Shown here: positions 10,331-24,800 of the stretch, one piece after another
Layout of the letters: every line of letters begins with the position of its first letter
Position numbering within the stretch: position 1 is the stretch's first letter
Assembly (NCBI GenBank): GCA_032622095.1
Contig: CP136069.1
Location: 183,141,122-183,205,121 of the forward strand
Source of the DNA: Siphonodentalium dalli
Taxonomy: Eukaryota > Mollusca > Scaphopoda > Gadilida > Siphonodentaliidae
Reading direction: 5' to 3'
Length of the DNA stretch: 64,000 bases
Made by a program: the position numbers and the translations under genes
The notes under the pieces: generated by a model
Seen by the model: only the letters and a program-made list of their open reading frames with translations
Databases searched by the model: none
Told to the model about the DNA's origin: nothing

Positions 10331-13300
10331 ACTTATTTTACTCCAATATATTTACACGAACATATGAATATTTAATATGTGTTAAAAGAATAATATATTC
10401 TGACCTGATATAATTCGTTACATGGAAACTATTTCGATGGATGGATGGCTTCGTTTTGCTAATTCTTTCATACATGTATAATCGATATCCGTAACCAGCG
10501 CAGATGGCTTCAGCTCAAAATGTCCCTATTTTAAATTTGATTTTACTGCAATATTTTGTTTACAGAAATATGTGATTATGTTTTATATATATTAAACGAA
10601 TATAATATTCAAACTGATAATCGGTCGTTACAAGCATGGCAATTATGTCGACGGAAACTTATTTATTGTCAGTTTTGTTAACCAATATGATGTGGTGGGG
10701 TTAGGGTATTTACTGCTATTGATGACCATAACCTGCGTGTGTGTATATTCGACCTCATGTCAAGTGCCCTCCCATAAGTTTTACGATAATATTTATTTTT
10801 ATATACTTTATTGAAATTAATTAACGTATGGGTCAATTCAAGTTTCAACTTTTAAAACACAGTGGCCAGTGATTAGTTGGTCAGCTGATTATGAAACACC
10901 AGTGTTTTGAAAACACATTGGCTTCTTCCTAGCATTATGATATAACACCATGCGGACACAATCGAAAACAAAGAGGTCAGCTAAATTAAGTACACTTAGA
11001 CAAATAGTGTAGATAAGGTTCGTGTTTTGGGCTTAGTGTGGTATTGCAAAATGTTTATTTTTTTTATTTAAATTAAAAATTTTGAAAATGATTTTTCACC
11101 AATGCAAATGAAATAGTCCTGGTAAATTCAATAAAGAAACTAAAATTAAAATAATTTTTTTTGAAAGTTATATATATCAATACAACTATAACGGTTATTG
11201 GAAGACGACCAATCCTGGCCATACTGCCCCTGTACAAAACAAATTCTCCACTTGTTATCACTGTCGTGCAATCGTCCGTATCCCGCGATTAGAAACTGTA
11301 CTCTGTAACCGATGTCCCATATCCGCAAACTCCGTGTGAAATTGTCTCTCCGATGTGCAATGCATCATGCATGTATGGGCGTAGGACGTGGAGTCTATGT
11401 TGTGTACAAATCATGCAATGCATGTAGCCCTGTTCAGTTATCACTGTAATTATATATTCCGCAGGCACCCGGAAATTAATAACGGACGGACAAAAGTGAG
11501 ACAATGGGCTAATCAAGCCATTGTTTAGAGATTATCAAAAGGGTGCCATTTCCTGCTATGCCTTTTAAAAAGTGGCGATGGGTGAAGTCAGTGCTCAAGA
11601 AACCGCAGATTGTTTTTATATGAGATATGGACATTTGAATTAAATTAACTCATTCGATGTCAGATTCGGTCGTACCAAGAATGGGAATGTTCCCCGCCTG
11701 TAATATGTCTGTATTGCCTCTTTCTAAGGAGATATTGAATATATTACAATAATATACACAGACGACAGTATAAATAGTGATGTGGGTTTTGAGAAAAAAT
11801 AACAGGAATATTGAATGTGATGGAAGCTCAGAATGCTTTGTGATTGGTATGTCGAAATGAGTGATAACTGGACTAAATGACAAATTTTCAAGTGTGAAAA
11901 ACTTTCCAGAAATGGTAAATTGAATCTATGTTGTTTGGAAGATCAGGTAAGCACCAATTGAACATTTGCGATATATGTTTATTTATGAAATGCTGATTTT
12001 TCTCCGATTATTTTGACAGAAACATGCGAATATTTTGTCAATTTCAAAAGCGTTTCTGTGGATATCCGAGTCCGTTATCAGATCGAAAATATTTACACAT
12101 GAACTTTGTTTAGTTAACCTGGGTGTTGATGTGGGACATGCGGAATACCAACAAATTATTGTTTATGTTTTACCGGTAGTTCATTGTTTTATTTTTCTCG
12201 TTTTATTTACAAGACAGTTTTTGTTTTACTGTACCACACGCAAAATATTATCAGGAAGTTCTTTATAAACACTCGGGTTTTAACTGTCTGTTTCCAATAT
12301 ATCAATCCTCGACGACACGAATATTATCTGTGATGTCAATTTACGAATAATTCCATAATATCAAATGACGGAATTATTTAAGATTGATTATGTGATCGAA
12401 TTGATGTTATTGTACGCATCAAATGAATCAGACTCATTTTACTTGCAATATTTATCTATTGAAACATTATATTATATGCGAAACACGTACTCCCGCTCGA
12501 TTTAGGGTAGGTGAGAAGTAGATGTGGGTTATGAGACACACATTTACACAAGCTGGTCAGTGCGCGCGTAATCGCCGTTTATAAAAGAAAATTACCAGAC
12601 ATTTGTACATTAACGTAATTTTTTTAATGAATCCGTGTGAAATATATATTACTGAAATATATCGCCAACATGGGTGCATTGGAACTGTTATGTAGAGTGG
12701 GATGTCATAATGACAACAAACTGAATAAAATATTTGATGTTTATTTGAATAACATTTTTTACAGTCATCAACAACAATTAATTTGTTATTACTATGAATA
12801 TGGATATGCCACGTACAGCTAATATCACAATTTATCACATAATTAGCCCATAAAACGAGTTTAGTAATTATCGATAAGACACACGTGTAATATCAGTGCG
12901 TGTGATGACATCACACCATTCTTTAAATGACGTGCGATCGCTGCAGTTCATTATTGTTGTTTTCGATGAATATTTTGCGTTTATTTGATCATGTGATAAA
13001 AGGTATCTCGCACTCGATCTATTTTATACGTAATTTATCAACCTCGTCCACTAAATGTTATTTGAGCCTCGGTAAAAATCGGTTCAAATCGAATTTAGTA
13101 AACTTGGTTGATAAATTCCATATAAAATAGAAACTCATCTGAGATGCTCAATATCTAAAATTAATAAAGTAACATGTTTGCGGTTTGTATTTGCCCAATT
13201 CTCGGGTCAATTGTTCTGTGTACATGTAACCGTTTACTATTTGATATACATGTATGGAGTCCAAATATTATGATGAGAATATTGAACATTAAATTAAAAT

Positions 13301-13345
13301 TTAAAACTTTAGTTGCGTTTTGAACATTAAATTCGAAATTTTAAA

Positions 13346-13730
13346 GTGATGTGAAACACTCCGGTAGGCTGATCAAATAGAAATGGAGAATAATCTTGCT
13401 GAAAGTAGTTATTTTTACAAATATTATATCCAAATTGACAAAACACACCGTAATTCATATATATTCATTAAATACAGTGACCCCCCCCCCCGATGGCGAA
13501 ATCGTTTGTGTTAATTTACCGCCGATAGTTGCCTCCCGAATCGGGAAGTAAATTTTTACAATTGAGCGTAGTTCAGACGATGTTTTCTATGATGTGGTAC
13601 GACGATTTGTTTGAGATTTTTGGCAATGTTAGTAGAATTCTACTTTCCCCGAGTTGGCATAACGCCTGCATACTAACTAAACAATTTCACGCGCCCGAAC
13701 AAGTGCATAATATGTCTTTAACTTATTAAT
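13346..13730 (+). repeat. dispersed repeat family R1, copy 2
   Basis: Homologous to 2885-3160 and 58694-59065, and the longest copy. It includes a run of about 12 C at 13481-13492 and sits inside the 6.1-kb element. Confidence 0.65.
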
Positions 13731-13734
13731 TTTT

Positions 13735-14640
13735 GTAATGTTATATCCAATTTTTCAGCCATTTGTTAGAACACGATATCGCCGCTCAAACTACCGAAAC
13801 CATTTGCGTACATGTAATATGAACAAACACAAGAAAATAGTAATGCCAACTAAATTAAAAATGCGACAACAAAACATGCCACGGATATAAAGGCCATAGA
13901 CACAGATAAACAAACATGCATATATACTTCAATATATGAAATTGTTTTTTATTATAAAAGATTTTATCTGACAATTCTTTATTCATTGACGAAATCAATC
14001 CGGGCCAAATATACCCTAAAAATGCATACCGCAAGTACTCCTGCGGCAACTCTTTGATGTCGCGGACTATTCACACCTCCCGCTCTGTCCCTGAACAGAG
14101 TAGGTGCCTCTCTGCAATGGGATGCAGACCACAGGGTAAACACTGCTGACCACGCTATTAACATGGATGACCACGGCATGAACACGACTTCAACACGATT
14201 GACCACGGAGTACACTCAGAGTGCATAATATGTCTTTAACTTATGAATTTTTGTAATGTTATATCCAATTTTTCTGCCATTTGTTAGAACACGATATCGC
14301 CGTACAAACTACCGAAACCATTTGCGTACATGTAATATGAACAAACACAAGAAAATATTAATGCCAACTAAAATAAAATGCGACAACAAAACATGACACG
14401 GATATAAAGGCCATAGACACAGATAAACAAATATATATATACATATATATATATAATTCAATATATGAAATTGTTTTTTATTATAAAAGATTTTATCTGA
14501 CAATTCTTTATTCATTGACGAAATCAATCCGGGCCAAATATACCCGAAATAATCCTACCGCAAGTAATACAGCGGCAACTCTTTGATGTCGCGGATTATT
14601 CACACCTCCCGCACTGTCCCTGAAAAGAGTAGGTGCCGCT
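13735..14640. repeat. direct repeat of about 0.45 kb inside the 6.1-kb element
   Basis: The segment from GTGCATAATATGTCTTTAAC through CACACCTCCCGC at 13705-14100 recurs at 14218-14620. Each copy is followed by a block of ACCACGG / CAACACG motifs. The minus-strand frames here are repeats of one another and not genes. Confidence 0.7.
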
Positions 14641-14649
14641 CTGCATTGG

Positions 14650-14990
14650 GTGCAGACCACGCCGTAAACACGGTTGACCACGCTATTAACACGACTTCAA
14701 CACGGATGACCACGGCGTGCAATCAGATGACCACGGCATGTACACGCCGTGTTCAGACCGTTTTTGAACACGCTGGCCATTTTGCCGTAATTGATCACGC
14801 TAAGAACACGACTTCAACACGGATGACCACGGTGTGAACTCGGGTGACCACGGCATGTACACGCCGTGTTCAAACCGTTTTTGAACACGCTGGCCATTTT
14901 TCTGAAGTTGACCACGCTAAGACCACGCGCGATTTTTCCGTGTTTTTTCCGTGTTAAAATGTTGGCCACGCGTGGTTTTGAAAAAACCAC
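14650..14990. repeat. subterminal ACCACG/GAACACG motif array
   Basis: Dense, irregularly spaced copies of GACCACGG, GAACACG and CTTCAACACG, including a two-fold repeat of CATGTACACGCCGTGTTCA. Subterminal motif clusters of this kind are usual transposase-binding regions, and a matching array occurs at the other end (8940-9245). Confidence 0.6.
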
Positions 14991-15320
14991 GGGTCTTGTA
15001 CTGTATATGGCTATTGTAGCTATATCTGGGAATTGCCCGACCTGATCAATGTCGTTAATTGTGGCAGATGCAAACCAAATGCAACAGTCTATATCACATT
15101 TAAACGAAAAACATGTCTGATACTCACCCTCAGGTTGGAAATTATTTCATCCACAATTTTGACCAAATATAATAAAATAGTTTTCTTAAACTAATTAGCT
15201 GTTTTTTTTATTGGTCAATAAAACAATAAATTACACTATATTCTAATAGAATCTACTTAGTTTTATTATTTTATAGTCAATTACAAACAAGGAGAAGTTG
15301 GCTTGGGGGTCGCATTCAAA

Positions 15321-15326
15321 TTTATT
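15321..15326 (-). terminator. candidate polyadenylation signal of gene B
   Basis: AATAAA on the minus strand about 102 nt downstream of the gene B stop codon, the first canonical signal after the stop. Another AATAAA-like site lies further down near 15207. Confidence 0.45.
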
Positions 15327-15427
15327 TCGAGCAAAGTTGAAAATAAAATGAAAAAATAAAATAAAATGAAAAGCCCCTATTTTGTTCTTGCATGTCACAA
15401 GAAACACAGGTATATATTTTTTTGGCC

Positions 15428-15810
15428 TTAGTCCCAATATTCGAAGGTGACCATGACTATACCTTCGTTGTCTTTATTAATTTCACAGTGTAATCCATAC
15501 TTCTCGCATAGGGTTACCAAACGATTCCGCAACTTAGGTATGCCCATTGGACTGTGGAGTCCTTGACCCGTTATGAAAGTAATATTGTGACTATACCACC
15601 TTTGCAAGTTGCTCTTGTCAAAACATGTCATTCCTGTTTTCCTCTCCAAGATTGCTTCTAATACTTTATCTACGTGGCTTATGATCCAACGGTGCATGTC
15701 AATAATCCACGTATTAGCGTATATACTGTATTTCTTGCTTAGTTCAAGAAGATCAAGTACCGTACAATAGATTGAATACGTCTTATCCTGTATGTTCTGG
15801 AATCCATCGT
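15428..15810 (-). CDS. gene B terminal exon, Smr-like domain
   Basis: Acceptor TGTTTTTCAG|ACGATGG; 2 nt plus 126 codons, then TAA. Residues about 34-57 (NTWIIDMHRW and the helix after it) match the first strand and helix of Smr. Residues about 77-90 (ITFITGQGLHSPMG) match its glycine-rich TGxGxHS loop. The end (GIVMVTFE) matches the last strand. The terminal exon carries the complete domain, and the frame is free of stops over its full length. A 16-residue acidic/Lys segment separates the helix from the loop. Smr is the best reading, by motif order and spacing. Confidence 0.75.
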
Positions 15811-18800
15811 CTGAAAAACATTTCAAATAATAATTTCAACATATTCATAAGTTGATGATAGAGGTAGTGTCACCTGTGGTTAGAAATGAAAGTGTCAATG
15901 ACACTGTAGCTCAACTTGGAAAGGGAATAATTTAATGTATTACAATCAATGGAGCGATTAGGAATGTGGAAAGTTGAATGTCTAATACTAGTTTATCGAC
16001 ATGAAGATATATATCAAATCTAAGATGGTTGCTGGCGGCTATGTTTTCCAATAAAATTCAAAAGCATTTGATAGCATTATGTTTTTTGGCCAAATAACCC
16101 CAAAATGACTCGTTCCCATCTACATTCCAATTTCAACAGCCATGACAAATTTTATGATGATCAGACTAAAGGTACGACATGTAGCCCGTGCTAAAGGATT
16201 TAGTCATACAAAGATTAAAATCCAAGATGGCTGCTGGCGGCAATGTTTTTCGGCCGAATGACCCCAAAATGACTCGTTCCCATCTACATGTCAATATTAA
16301 CATCCATTTTTAAATCCAAGATGGCCGCTGGCGGCCATGTTTTTTGTCCGAATGACCCCAAAATGACTCGTTCCCATCTACATTCCAATTTCAACAGCCA
16401 TGACAAATTTTATGATGATCAGACTAAAGATACGACCTGTAGCCCGTGCTAAAGGATTTAGTCATACAAAGAGTAAAATCCAAGATGGCTGCTGGCGGCC
16501 ATGTTTTTTGGCCGAATGACCCCAAAATGACTCGTTCCCATCTACATGTCAATATTAACCATGACAAATTTCATGATGATCAGACAAACAGTACGACCTG
16601 TGGCCCGTGCTAATGGATTAAATTTTGAAATCCAAGATGGCCACTGGCGGCCATATTTTTTGTCCGAATGACCCCAAAATGACTCCTTTCCATCTACATT
16701 CCAATTTCAACAGCCATGACAAATTTTATGATGATGAGACTAAAGGTACGAACTGTAGCCCGTGCTAAAGGATTTAGTCATACAAAGAGTAAAATCCAAG
16801 ATGGCTGCTGGCGGCCATGTTTTTCAGGCGAATGACCCCAAAATGACTCGTTCCCATCTACATGTCATTGTTAACATCAATGACAAATTTTATGATGATC
16901 AGACTAAAGGTACGACCTGTAGCCCGTGCTAAAGAATTTAGTCATACAAAGAGTAAAATCCAAGATGGCTGCTGGCGGCCATGTTTTTGGGCCGAATGAC
17001 CCCAAAATGACTCGTTCCCATCTACATGTCAATATTAACATCCATGACAAATTTCATGACGATCAGACAAACAATACGGCCTGTAGCCCGTGCTAATGGA
17101 TTGAATTTTGAAATCCAAGATGGCGGCCATGTTTTTTTTCCGAATGACCCCAAAATTAATCATTCTGGTCTAAATGTTGATGTCAACAGCTATGACAAAT
17201 TTCATGATGATCCGACCAAAGGTACGACCTGTAGCCTGTATTGTTGACGCCTTACGTACACACGGACGACGGACAACAAAGCCATGGCAATAGCTCAAAC
17301 TTTACAAAGTAAAGTTGAGCTAAAAAGTGTTTAAGATCATAGTTGAGGCATTAGTTGTTAGGTAATAGGTTGATTGGGGTTTATCGCAGTTTCAGCTGCT
17401 ATGCCATATCACGCCATTGTCAGTTTTACGGGTGGAGGAAAGACAACACTGGTGGTAATTTCACCGGGAAACAGACCTGTTAAGTTTTTAAAATGTCAAT
17501 CCGGGAAATTTTTGCGGGAGTTATGCCCAAATATGTTCATGTTCCAAAAATCATTTTTATGATGAAGATTACATAGTTTTTATGAGTTTCTGTTTGTGTT
17601 TATTTTATATATATATAGACCTATAGGTGGGAAATCATACCAATGAGTGCAGAAACCATTGACCCCCGGAAAGCAACTGACAAACTTGCCCAGATACACA
17701 ATCTGGTTATTGTCCCTGGTTATCGTGGAACCAGCTTCGTCAGCACTTGACGACCTATAATGGAGTAATGCACTGAGCACTCTACTGACTGGACCACTGT
17801 GGGCTCGGATGATACATTATGCCAAATGGAATCGCCAAATGGAATCACCAAATTGTTTTTATAATACCACTGTACCAATGTTACACACATTGTAGACGTA
17901 TATGTGTAACATTTTCTCTCAAAGTTATTGTGTAGTAATTTAAAAAAAAAATTAAATATAGAATATACGCATAGTGTTTCTGAATAACAAATTTAATCCA
18001 CGAGTGGGATTGGCGATTTACACCACGAGCTTCAGCGAGTGGTGTAAATCGCCAATCCCACGAGTGGATTAAATTTGTTATTCAGAAACACTATGCGTAT
18101 ATTTTGTTTACGCCACGATCTTTACAATGCGATGGATAAACACTTTTCCATTCAAATTGTATGGAGAAAGTTTAATCCACTCTGCGAAGTTTATGCCACG
18201 ATCTTTACAATGCGATGATAAACACTTTTCCGTTCAAATTGTATGGAGAAAGTTTAATCCACTCTGCGAAGTTTAATCAACAGTAGGCACGTTTAATCAA
18301 CAGGTGTTGGTTAAATGTAAAATTTAAACAGATGGCTTTATTTATATAGTAAGATAGGCGATCGTAGTATAAATAGATATTTGTAACTGAGATTTCATTT
18401 GTGCATAGTAAAAAGCTATATTTGCAAGATACATTTATAAAATCTGTATAATGTTTACAGTGTACCTTATTTTCACATATTTGTGCAATAGCTTGCACGC
18501 TTGTGTAGTATTTAATACACAATATGATGTGTAGCTCATTAAACACACTTCCTTTCACATGAAGGACATAACCAATAGTTCAGTGTCCAAGATATCTTTA
18601 ATGGAGATATGGTTTAAATGGTGGACGAAAAAGTGAAAGAAATATTATCTACGTGGGGTATTTCCAACCTCTAAAGTATGCTTGAAGGTATGTTTTCTTC
18701 TTTTTCGGTGAGTATAGAAAACTACAATGAGATGGAGTTCTATTGGAATCATTAAAGCATCAATATTTTGTAATTTTAAATAGTTATTTTCACACTATTC

Positions 18801-21800
18801 AGTGTTATATTTGACTTTGTTAGTGGGTATTGTTTACCACTATTCAGTGTTATATTTTACTATGTTAGAGGGCAACGTTTACTAGTAACACTATTCAGTG
18901 TTATTTTGATCTTTATTACTGGGTAACAATTCACACAATTCAGTTTTCGATTTTGGATGAATTTTAACATGTTTTGACCATATTAAACATGAAATTCATA
19001 GAATATAACACAATATCGTTTTAGATTTAACCGACATCATGTTGAATTTATCTAACACTATCTTGAGGATTTGGTATAAAAACAACTCCGTGTGATGCAT
19101 TCAAGTCCAATCAAAACAATAACCATATTTGATACCAAATATAGTTCTAGTTTACTTATTCCAATAATTCTGGTAATGTCAATGGCTACACAATAGGAAC
19201 AAGAACATCGCAAGGGCATGGCAAAATATGCCATTTAGCCATTTTGAATTGTAATACCACAAAATAAAATAATAATTTGAGCTTACAAAGAATATCTGAT
19301 GATATACCCCTAATTTATAATGCCAAAATGTGTTGAAAAATGGCCGTAACTCATGTGAAAATAATTAGACAGAACCAATATTCGAAATTGGCCTGTAGTT
19401 TCAGCTGAGAAACACTCACACCAGTTTGGTTCAGATCAAATAATCCAAACTAGAGTTATCGGTCGGAAACCAAAATGTTATGAAATCGGTCAAATTCTAA
19501 GTCTGAAAAGGGCCGTAACTCATGTCAAAATAATTGAACGGAACCCATATCCGAACTTGGGCTGCATCTCTAGCTGGGAAACACACATACCAACTTTGGT
19601 TAAAGGATTTATTCGGTCTAGAAACTACCAAACGCAATTGGAAAACCCTCCCTGTTGTGATTAAAATGACCCAAGACCCATTCTGATCGGATAATAAATA
19701 AGCCGAAAAATTTATAAATAATACCTTAACCAACATTCGGAGATTTCCGTGAATAAACTACGGATGACGTAGTTTTGGGCGAGCAAATTTAAAACACAGA
19801 TTCGGAGCCGGAGTTTATTATGCCGACTACGTAATCGTAGTAAGCCGATACTAAAATGCGGAATATGTGTGTGTGCGTGCAATGTATACATAGATTACAT
19901 CACTATGCGATGAGTTATTTCAGTAAATCAAGATAGTGTGGTTCACTTTGGAAGTCATTATCGTATAGCAGACCATAAACTTATATTAATAAGTTATTAT
20001 TAGCACATATGATAGTCGTTTTTGCAGCCATTAATAACATTCCGTCGCGTGTTTGGTTTGTTGAATCAATGTTACTATAGTGCTAAATTTTAAACTGAGT
20101 CGAATGTAAATGCTGGAGGGTGCATCCTATCAGCCCCTGTACGTCATTCTAAACCGAAGTTGAAAATCAGGGTTCGATGGGGTGGTTCGAAATGCCTCTT
20201 CTTATCTCTAAATGCCAGGAAATATTGTTTCTTAAGTTATGTTTCTAAGATCAGTGAACTTAGTTAATATTTACACCATAAATGATAGATGTACGCGAAA
20301 GTGTAATTGAAAGTTCTGGAGCGACCCTAGCCCCTAAATACCATGATTGCGAAATGGGGTTTCTGGAAATGATTCAAGGGTGATAACCTATGAAATCAAC
20401 AGAATACGTATGTCGCACGTGGGTCATTCATATGTAAATATGGCACTGCAGGAACACTCTAATTCTAGAAACAAGTGTGTAATATTGAGTGCAATAATCA
20501 GTTATCATAATCAGTTCTCACCCAACTTCTCTAAGAATGCTTAATTCCAGGGTTTGATTGGATGAAACCTGTTCCATGTGCACATCTCTTTCTTCATGGT
20601 GGTTCATTAGCATACCAAAAATCATTGAAATCTATTGTTAATGACTGCCAGATCACCAATTAAAAAACGCTGGGACAGTTTCAGTAATTGCATCATTTTG
20701 TCTATGTGGCGCTGGGACAGTTTTAGCAATTGCATCATTTTGTCTACGTGGCGCTGGGACAGTTTTAGCAATTGCATCATTTTTTCTATGTGGCATTCCA
20801 GAATATTTTGTTTGTGATCGAATTGTAATTGGCCTTATTATACTTATTATGCTGTGGGAGATGCGTTAAATTGTCAAACAGTTAAAATGTTAGACCCCAA
20901 CTAAACAAACATCAACTGAAAAAAGTATTTGTATTGTAGTCACAATCATGAAATTTAAAAGTATTTGTATTCTAATCAAATACTTTATGCATGTAATACC
21001 CCAACCCTGGCTGTTAGATTTGTACATACTTTTCAACATCGCAGGTAATTCCTAAAAGTTCCAATAACAGATAGTACATGCATACACATTTTGAAGGCAG
21101 TAAAAAGTGATAAATGATGGGAAAAAGGAGTGGGTCCTAATTTGTTTGTTGAAAATATATTTTGTAGTGGGGTGGTTGGTCCCTGAGAAATTTTGTTTTG
21201 TTGAGACACCTCCTCCCTCTTAAATCAAACCACTATATATTTATGTGAGATCTTCAGATGGATGACCACATAACCTAACTTGCAATTAATATTACGTTGA
21301 CAAATGGATTACATGCATATACCACAATATAAAGAGCCTTGCATTTTTACTGAGGCGCTATATGGGCAATTATGTTCAGGCTATATATGACATTGTCCTT
21401 ACATATAAGCAACAACAAAGATGTCATTTGAAAGGAGTATTTGAGGTGGCCGAAATGTCCAAAATATTCATAAACTGCCTTACACGACATGCTTCGTATT
21501 TCACATGACCATACATTGTTGGCGTCTTGTGGGAGAGTTAGTACTGTGCGTCGGATCCGATAATCCGAATCCAATCGGATTCAGATTCGGATCGGATTAA
21601 CAATGTTTAAAAAATCGGATTCGGATCCGGATCGGATTCAGAATTGTCGTCGGATTCGGAGTTGGATTTTTAAAAATGCTGTCGGATTCGGATTCGGATC
21701 GTCTGGATCGGACCGTACAACCCGATCTCCATCATGTTACATTTATGGGGTGGATAACTTGGATTCTAAGTTTCTAACTCAGTCTCTTGAGTCTCAGATT

Positions 21801-24800
21801 AAACGTAGGGCCTATATAACAAATAAACAAAACAAGATATGTATTTTCGCATCGTGGTACAGCAATCGGCACATCCGGGTAACAAACAAACTACAAAGTA
21901 CAAAGTTCAATCATCTGGAAATTCCGGTTCATAACTTCATAAGTTCATATAATCGTAGTTAATTATGTACTATCAAATACCGTACATTGCGTAAACTACA
22001 ATTCCGATGGTCCTTGTTTAGTTATGTTTGCTGTTTGTTAAATTTTTATTAGTACATCAGTAAATTCAGTATGATCAGGATTCAGTACTACACATAATAT
22101 AATATGAATATGAATATCTGGCCACATATATAGTAGCATATTAGTAGGCCTAATGGCCTATATACTATATAATATGTGGCCAGATATTCATATTCATAAT
22201 ATTGCCAGGTTCCAACTTTCAAGGGAAAAGTTTGGTATAATTTAATAGCGTATTTCGATGTTTTGATGGGTCATTTTAAATTTAAACACAACTAGCTTTT
22301 TAATAGTGGTAAATGTAGGCTACTCTTATGCCATCTTCAGACGAAATTTCTAGGAAATCTGACGTCACGATTCCGCGAAAACACATTTTCTCAGAACTGA
22401 ACAATCAGACAGACGACATTTTAATTTTCTAGGTTTACGTGACGTCAGTCACATCACGATTCCGCGAAAACACATTTTCTCAGAACTGATAAATAATGTT
22501 TATTTGAAGGGAGTCGAGGTTGCGGATTCGGGTCGGATTGGATTTCGGATCGGATATAGCGATACACATCGGATTCGGATTCGGGTTCGGATTCAAAATT
22601 GAAATCGGATTTCGGATTCGGATCGGATTCAAAATAGCCATCGGATTCGTATTCGGATTTTCAAAAATGCTGTCGGATCGGATTTTGGGTTCATGTCGGA
22701 TCCGACGCACAGCACTAGGGAGAGTACATGTAGTTTTGGGTGGGGACAATTTTGAGCATTCAGATGCAACTATTCTATCTGATAGCATACTTACCGGTTT
22801 CTTGGTGAACAGGATAACCATTGCTGCTTGTAGCTTCATCTGCAAATATAATGTTCAGTCATCATGATCAGTTCTCTGCAAATGCATTAAGAAGGAAAAG
22901 AAACCCAACACCTCCAAAACGCACTGGGTGAATTCATACCTGCTGCATGTCAGTATATATCATTCAACCAATGCTGGTTTATTAATAATCCGATAGTATT
23001 TAACTCTGAACAGTTATACTTGAGTTGTAGTGCAAATCCATTGACAATTAAGTGACAATTAACAATTTTCTAAAACCAACAATGACAGTTACTTATATAA
23101 ACATGAAGGGATGAAAACCTTAGTATGTGGGTAAATTTGGGCTACTACAATACCAGGGACAACGAAATCAAATAACCCACGCCCGAGTAAAATTACAATG
23201 TAAAATGTTTGTACGTACCCTCTAACCCTCTAACCAGAATCTCCTAATGATCGGCATGATAAATTAGCATAAATAGTCCCATAAGTATCACAGTGGATTA
23301 ACGGACACAAACGAAAACCGGAAGTAGCAGAGTACTAGGCGAGGAATTTTGGTTGTGTTTGCTGCTTATGTCTTATAGTAGGCCGGACACAGTTTAGAGG
23401 TTTCACAATCTTTATTGAATCCAGAATATTGTGTTACTGTATGAATATAGGTATACCACAACAATGCCTAAGACCAAGCAGTTAGAGAATTTGCCTGAAA
23501 GTCTGTCGTGGGGCTATTCGGCCCCTTCAAGAACGTACGACCAAAAAGCACCGGTCTTAACCGACGTAAGGTTTTTATTCTACCTAGTGCTTCCATGTCA
23601 CATGACATGGTGTAAACCTACGATACGCTTTACTTCTTAGACCAGTAATGCAGCATGCTGTATTCACATGGCCTGCATTGATCCACTCCACACGCTTATT
23701 GATTTGGTTGTAACTGGTCCCAATAAATTACTCTTCTAAGATTTTCATGCAAAGTATTAACCCCGCTATTCCACTATGGTACACTTAAAAACACATTTAG
23801 AAACCACTTCTAAACAGTTTAAGGTAAATGAATATTTCGTCACTAATATTCGACACCCGACGATCAGTTAGAATCAGTTGTCAGAGCTATATCACGGAAA
23901 AAATGCAATTTAATTATCGCTGTGCGATGATTTATTCCACAAAATATGCCAGAAAATGTAAATTTTCACAATCATCTCAGCCACTTTTCGCCACAATCAT
24001 TATACCGATCGAAACACCTGTCCTCCTTCCACAAATGCATATATTGAGTATTGTCATGGAATGTCTCAGTATTCCAAATTTCCAATTTATATACAGGTAC
24101 CCGCTTCGAAATTACTGTCCGCCTGAAGTAATACGCGAGAATATGGAAACGTTCAAAAAGAACTTAACGGAAAAATTATGCAAAATTTGTTTTGATGGAA
24201 AGAAAATTGCGTTAGGGTTTGGTGCAAAGTTAGGCGAAGTGGACCTATTCGGCCATGAGGCTGAACCGACCGCTCAACCAAAGAAGAGAGAGACTTAACA
24301 GAGAGCGCTTAAATTTTGAACAGATGAATGATATTCTGGACTGTGTCGATGATAGGGGGGGGGGTACAGAGAATACATAGCACAGACGAAGAATCTCATA
24401 GAATATGTAAGCGGGCAGCGATTGTGCCATACTTACTTTAATTGGAGGCCGATTGAGAGACTTGCATGAACTTAAACTGAAAATGCAGCACACATTAGAA
24501 GCGTTGATGAAAGTCGTTAGCGAAGGCTCTAACTGGAAAACCTCAACATTTTCGTATGTTATCAGTGCAATAAAAACTGTTATTTATAGAAATCAACTGT
24601 GTATTGAAAATCTTCTGGATTCGATTGATGGCCTGGGGGATGTTCACGCCATTTGCTCAGGAGAGCAACATTTCTTTGTCAAGGGCAATGTGTCGATCTC
24701 GATACCCAGTCAAATTTTGAATGTTTACATGGATATCCCGAAGCTGATGCACCCCCTGCAAAAGTTGCAACTTATAGGAAGAAGAAAAAGAATATCATAG

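Larger units (their letters stand above)
8905..15003. mobile_element. 6.1-kb DNA element, TA target, pogo/Tc1-like ends
   Basis: The ends are CAGTATAAGGCCCGTGG at 8905 and, in reverse complement at 15003, CAGTACAAGACCCGTGG. The match runs 23 bp with two mismatches, flanked by TA on each side (8903-8904, 15004-15005). A CAGT start and a TA duplication fit the Tc1/mariner/pogo group. Both ends carry GACCACGCGCGATT-type sequence and long arrays of ACCACGG / GAACACGG motifs (8940-9245, 9714-9830, 14141-14215, 14650-14990). I find no transposase frame, so this copy is non-autonomous or eroded. It contains internal direct repeats and a copy of repeat R1. Confidence 0.7.
21531..22725. mobile_element. 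hAT-type non-autonomous element, 1179 bp
   Basis: The element is 21539-22717. The left end TAGTACTGTGCGTCGGATCC and the right end (reverse complement TAGTGCTGTGCGTCGGATCC) form a 22-bp terminal inverted repeat with one mismatch. GGGAGAGT lies directly outside both ends (21531-21538, 22718-22725), a perfect 8-bp duplication. A TAG start and 8-bp duplication define hAT. Both subterminal zones are packed with TCGGAT/TTCGGAT hexamers (21545-21715, 22520-22690), as expected for transposase-binding sites. Frames of 115-121 codons here only translate the hexamers. No transposase remains. Confidence 0.85.

Noticed and set aside
20635-20817. 60-codon frame with a 14-residue repeat
   Set aside because: The 42-bp tandem repeat gives this by arithmetic; no start context or partner exon.
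22480-22867. Overlapping frames of 121 (minus) and 115 (plus) codons
   Set aside because: They translate the TCGGAT hexamers of the hAT element on both strands.
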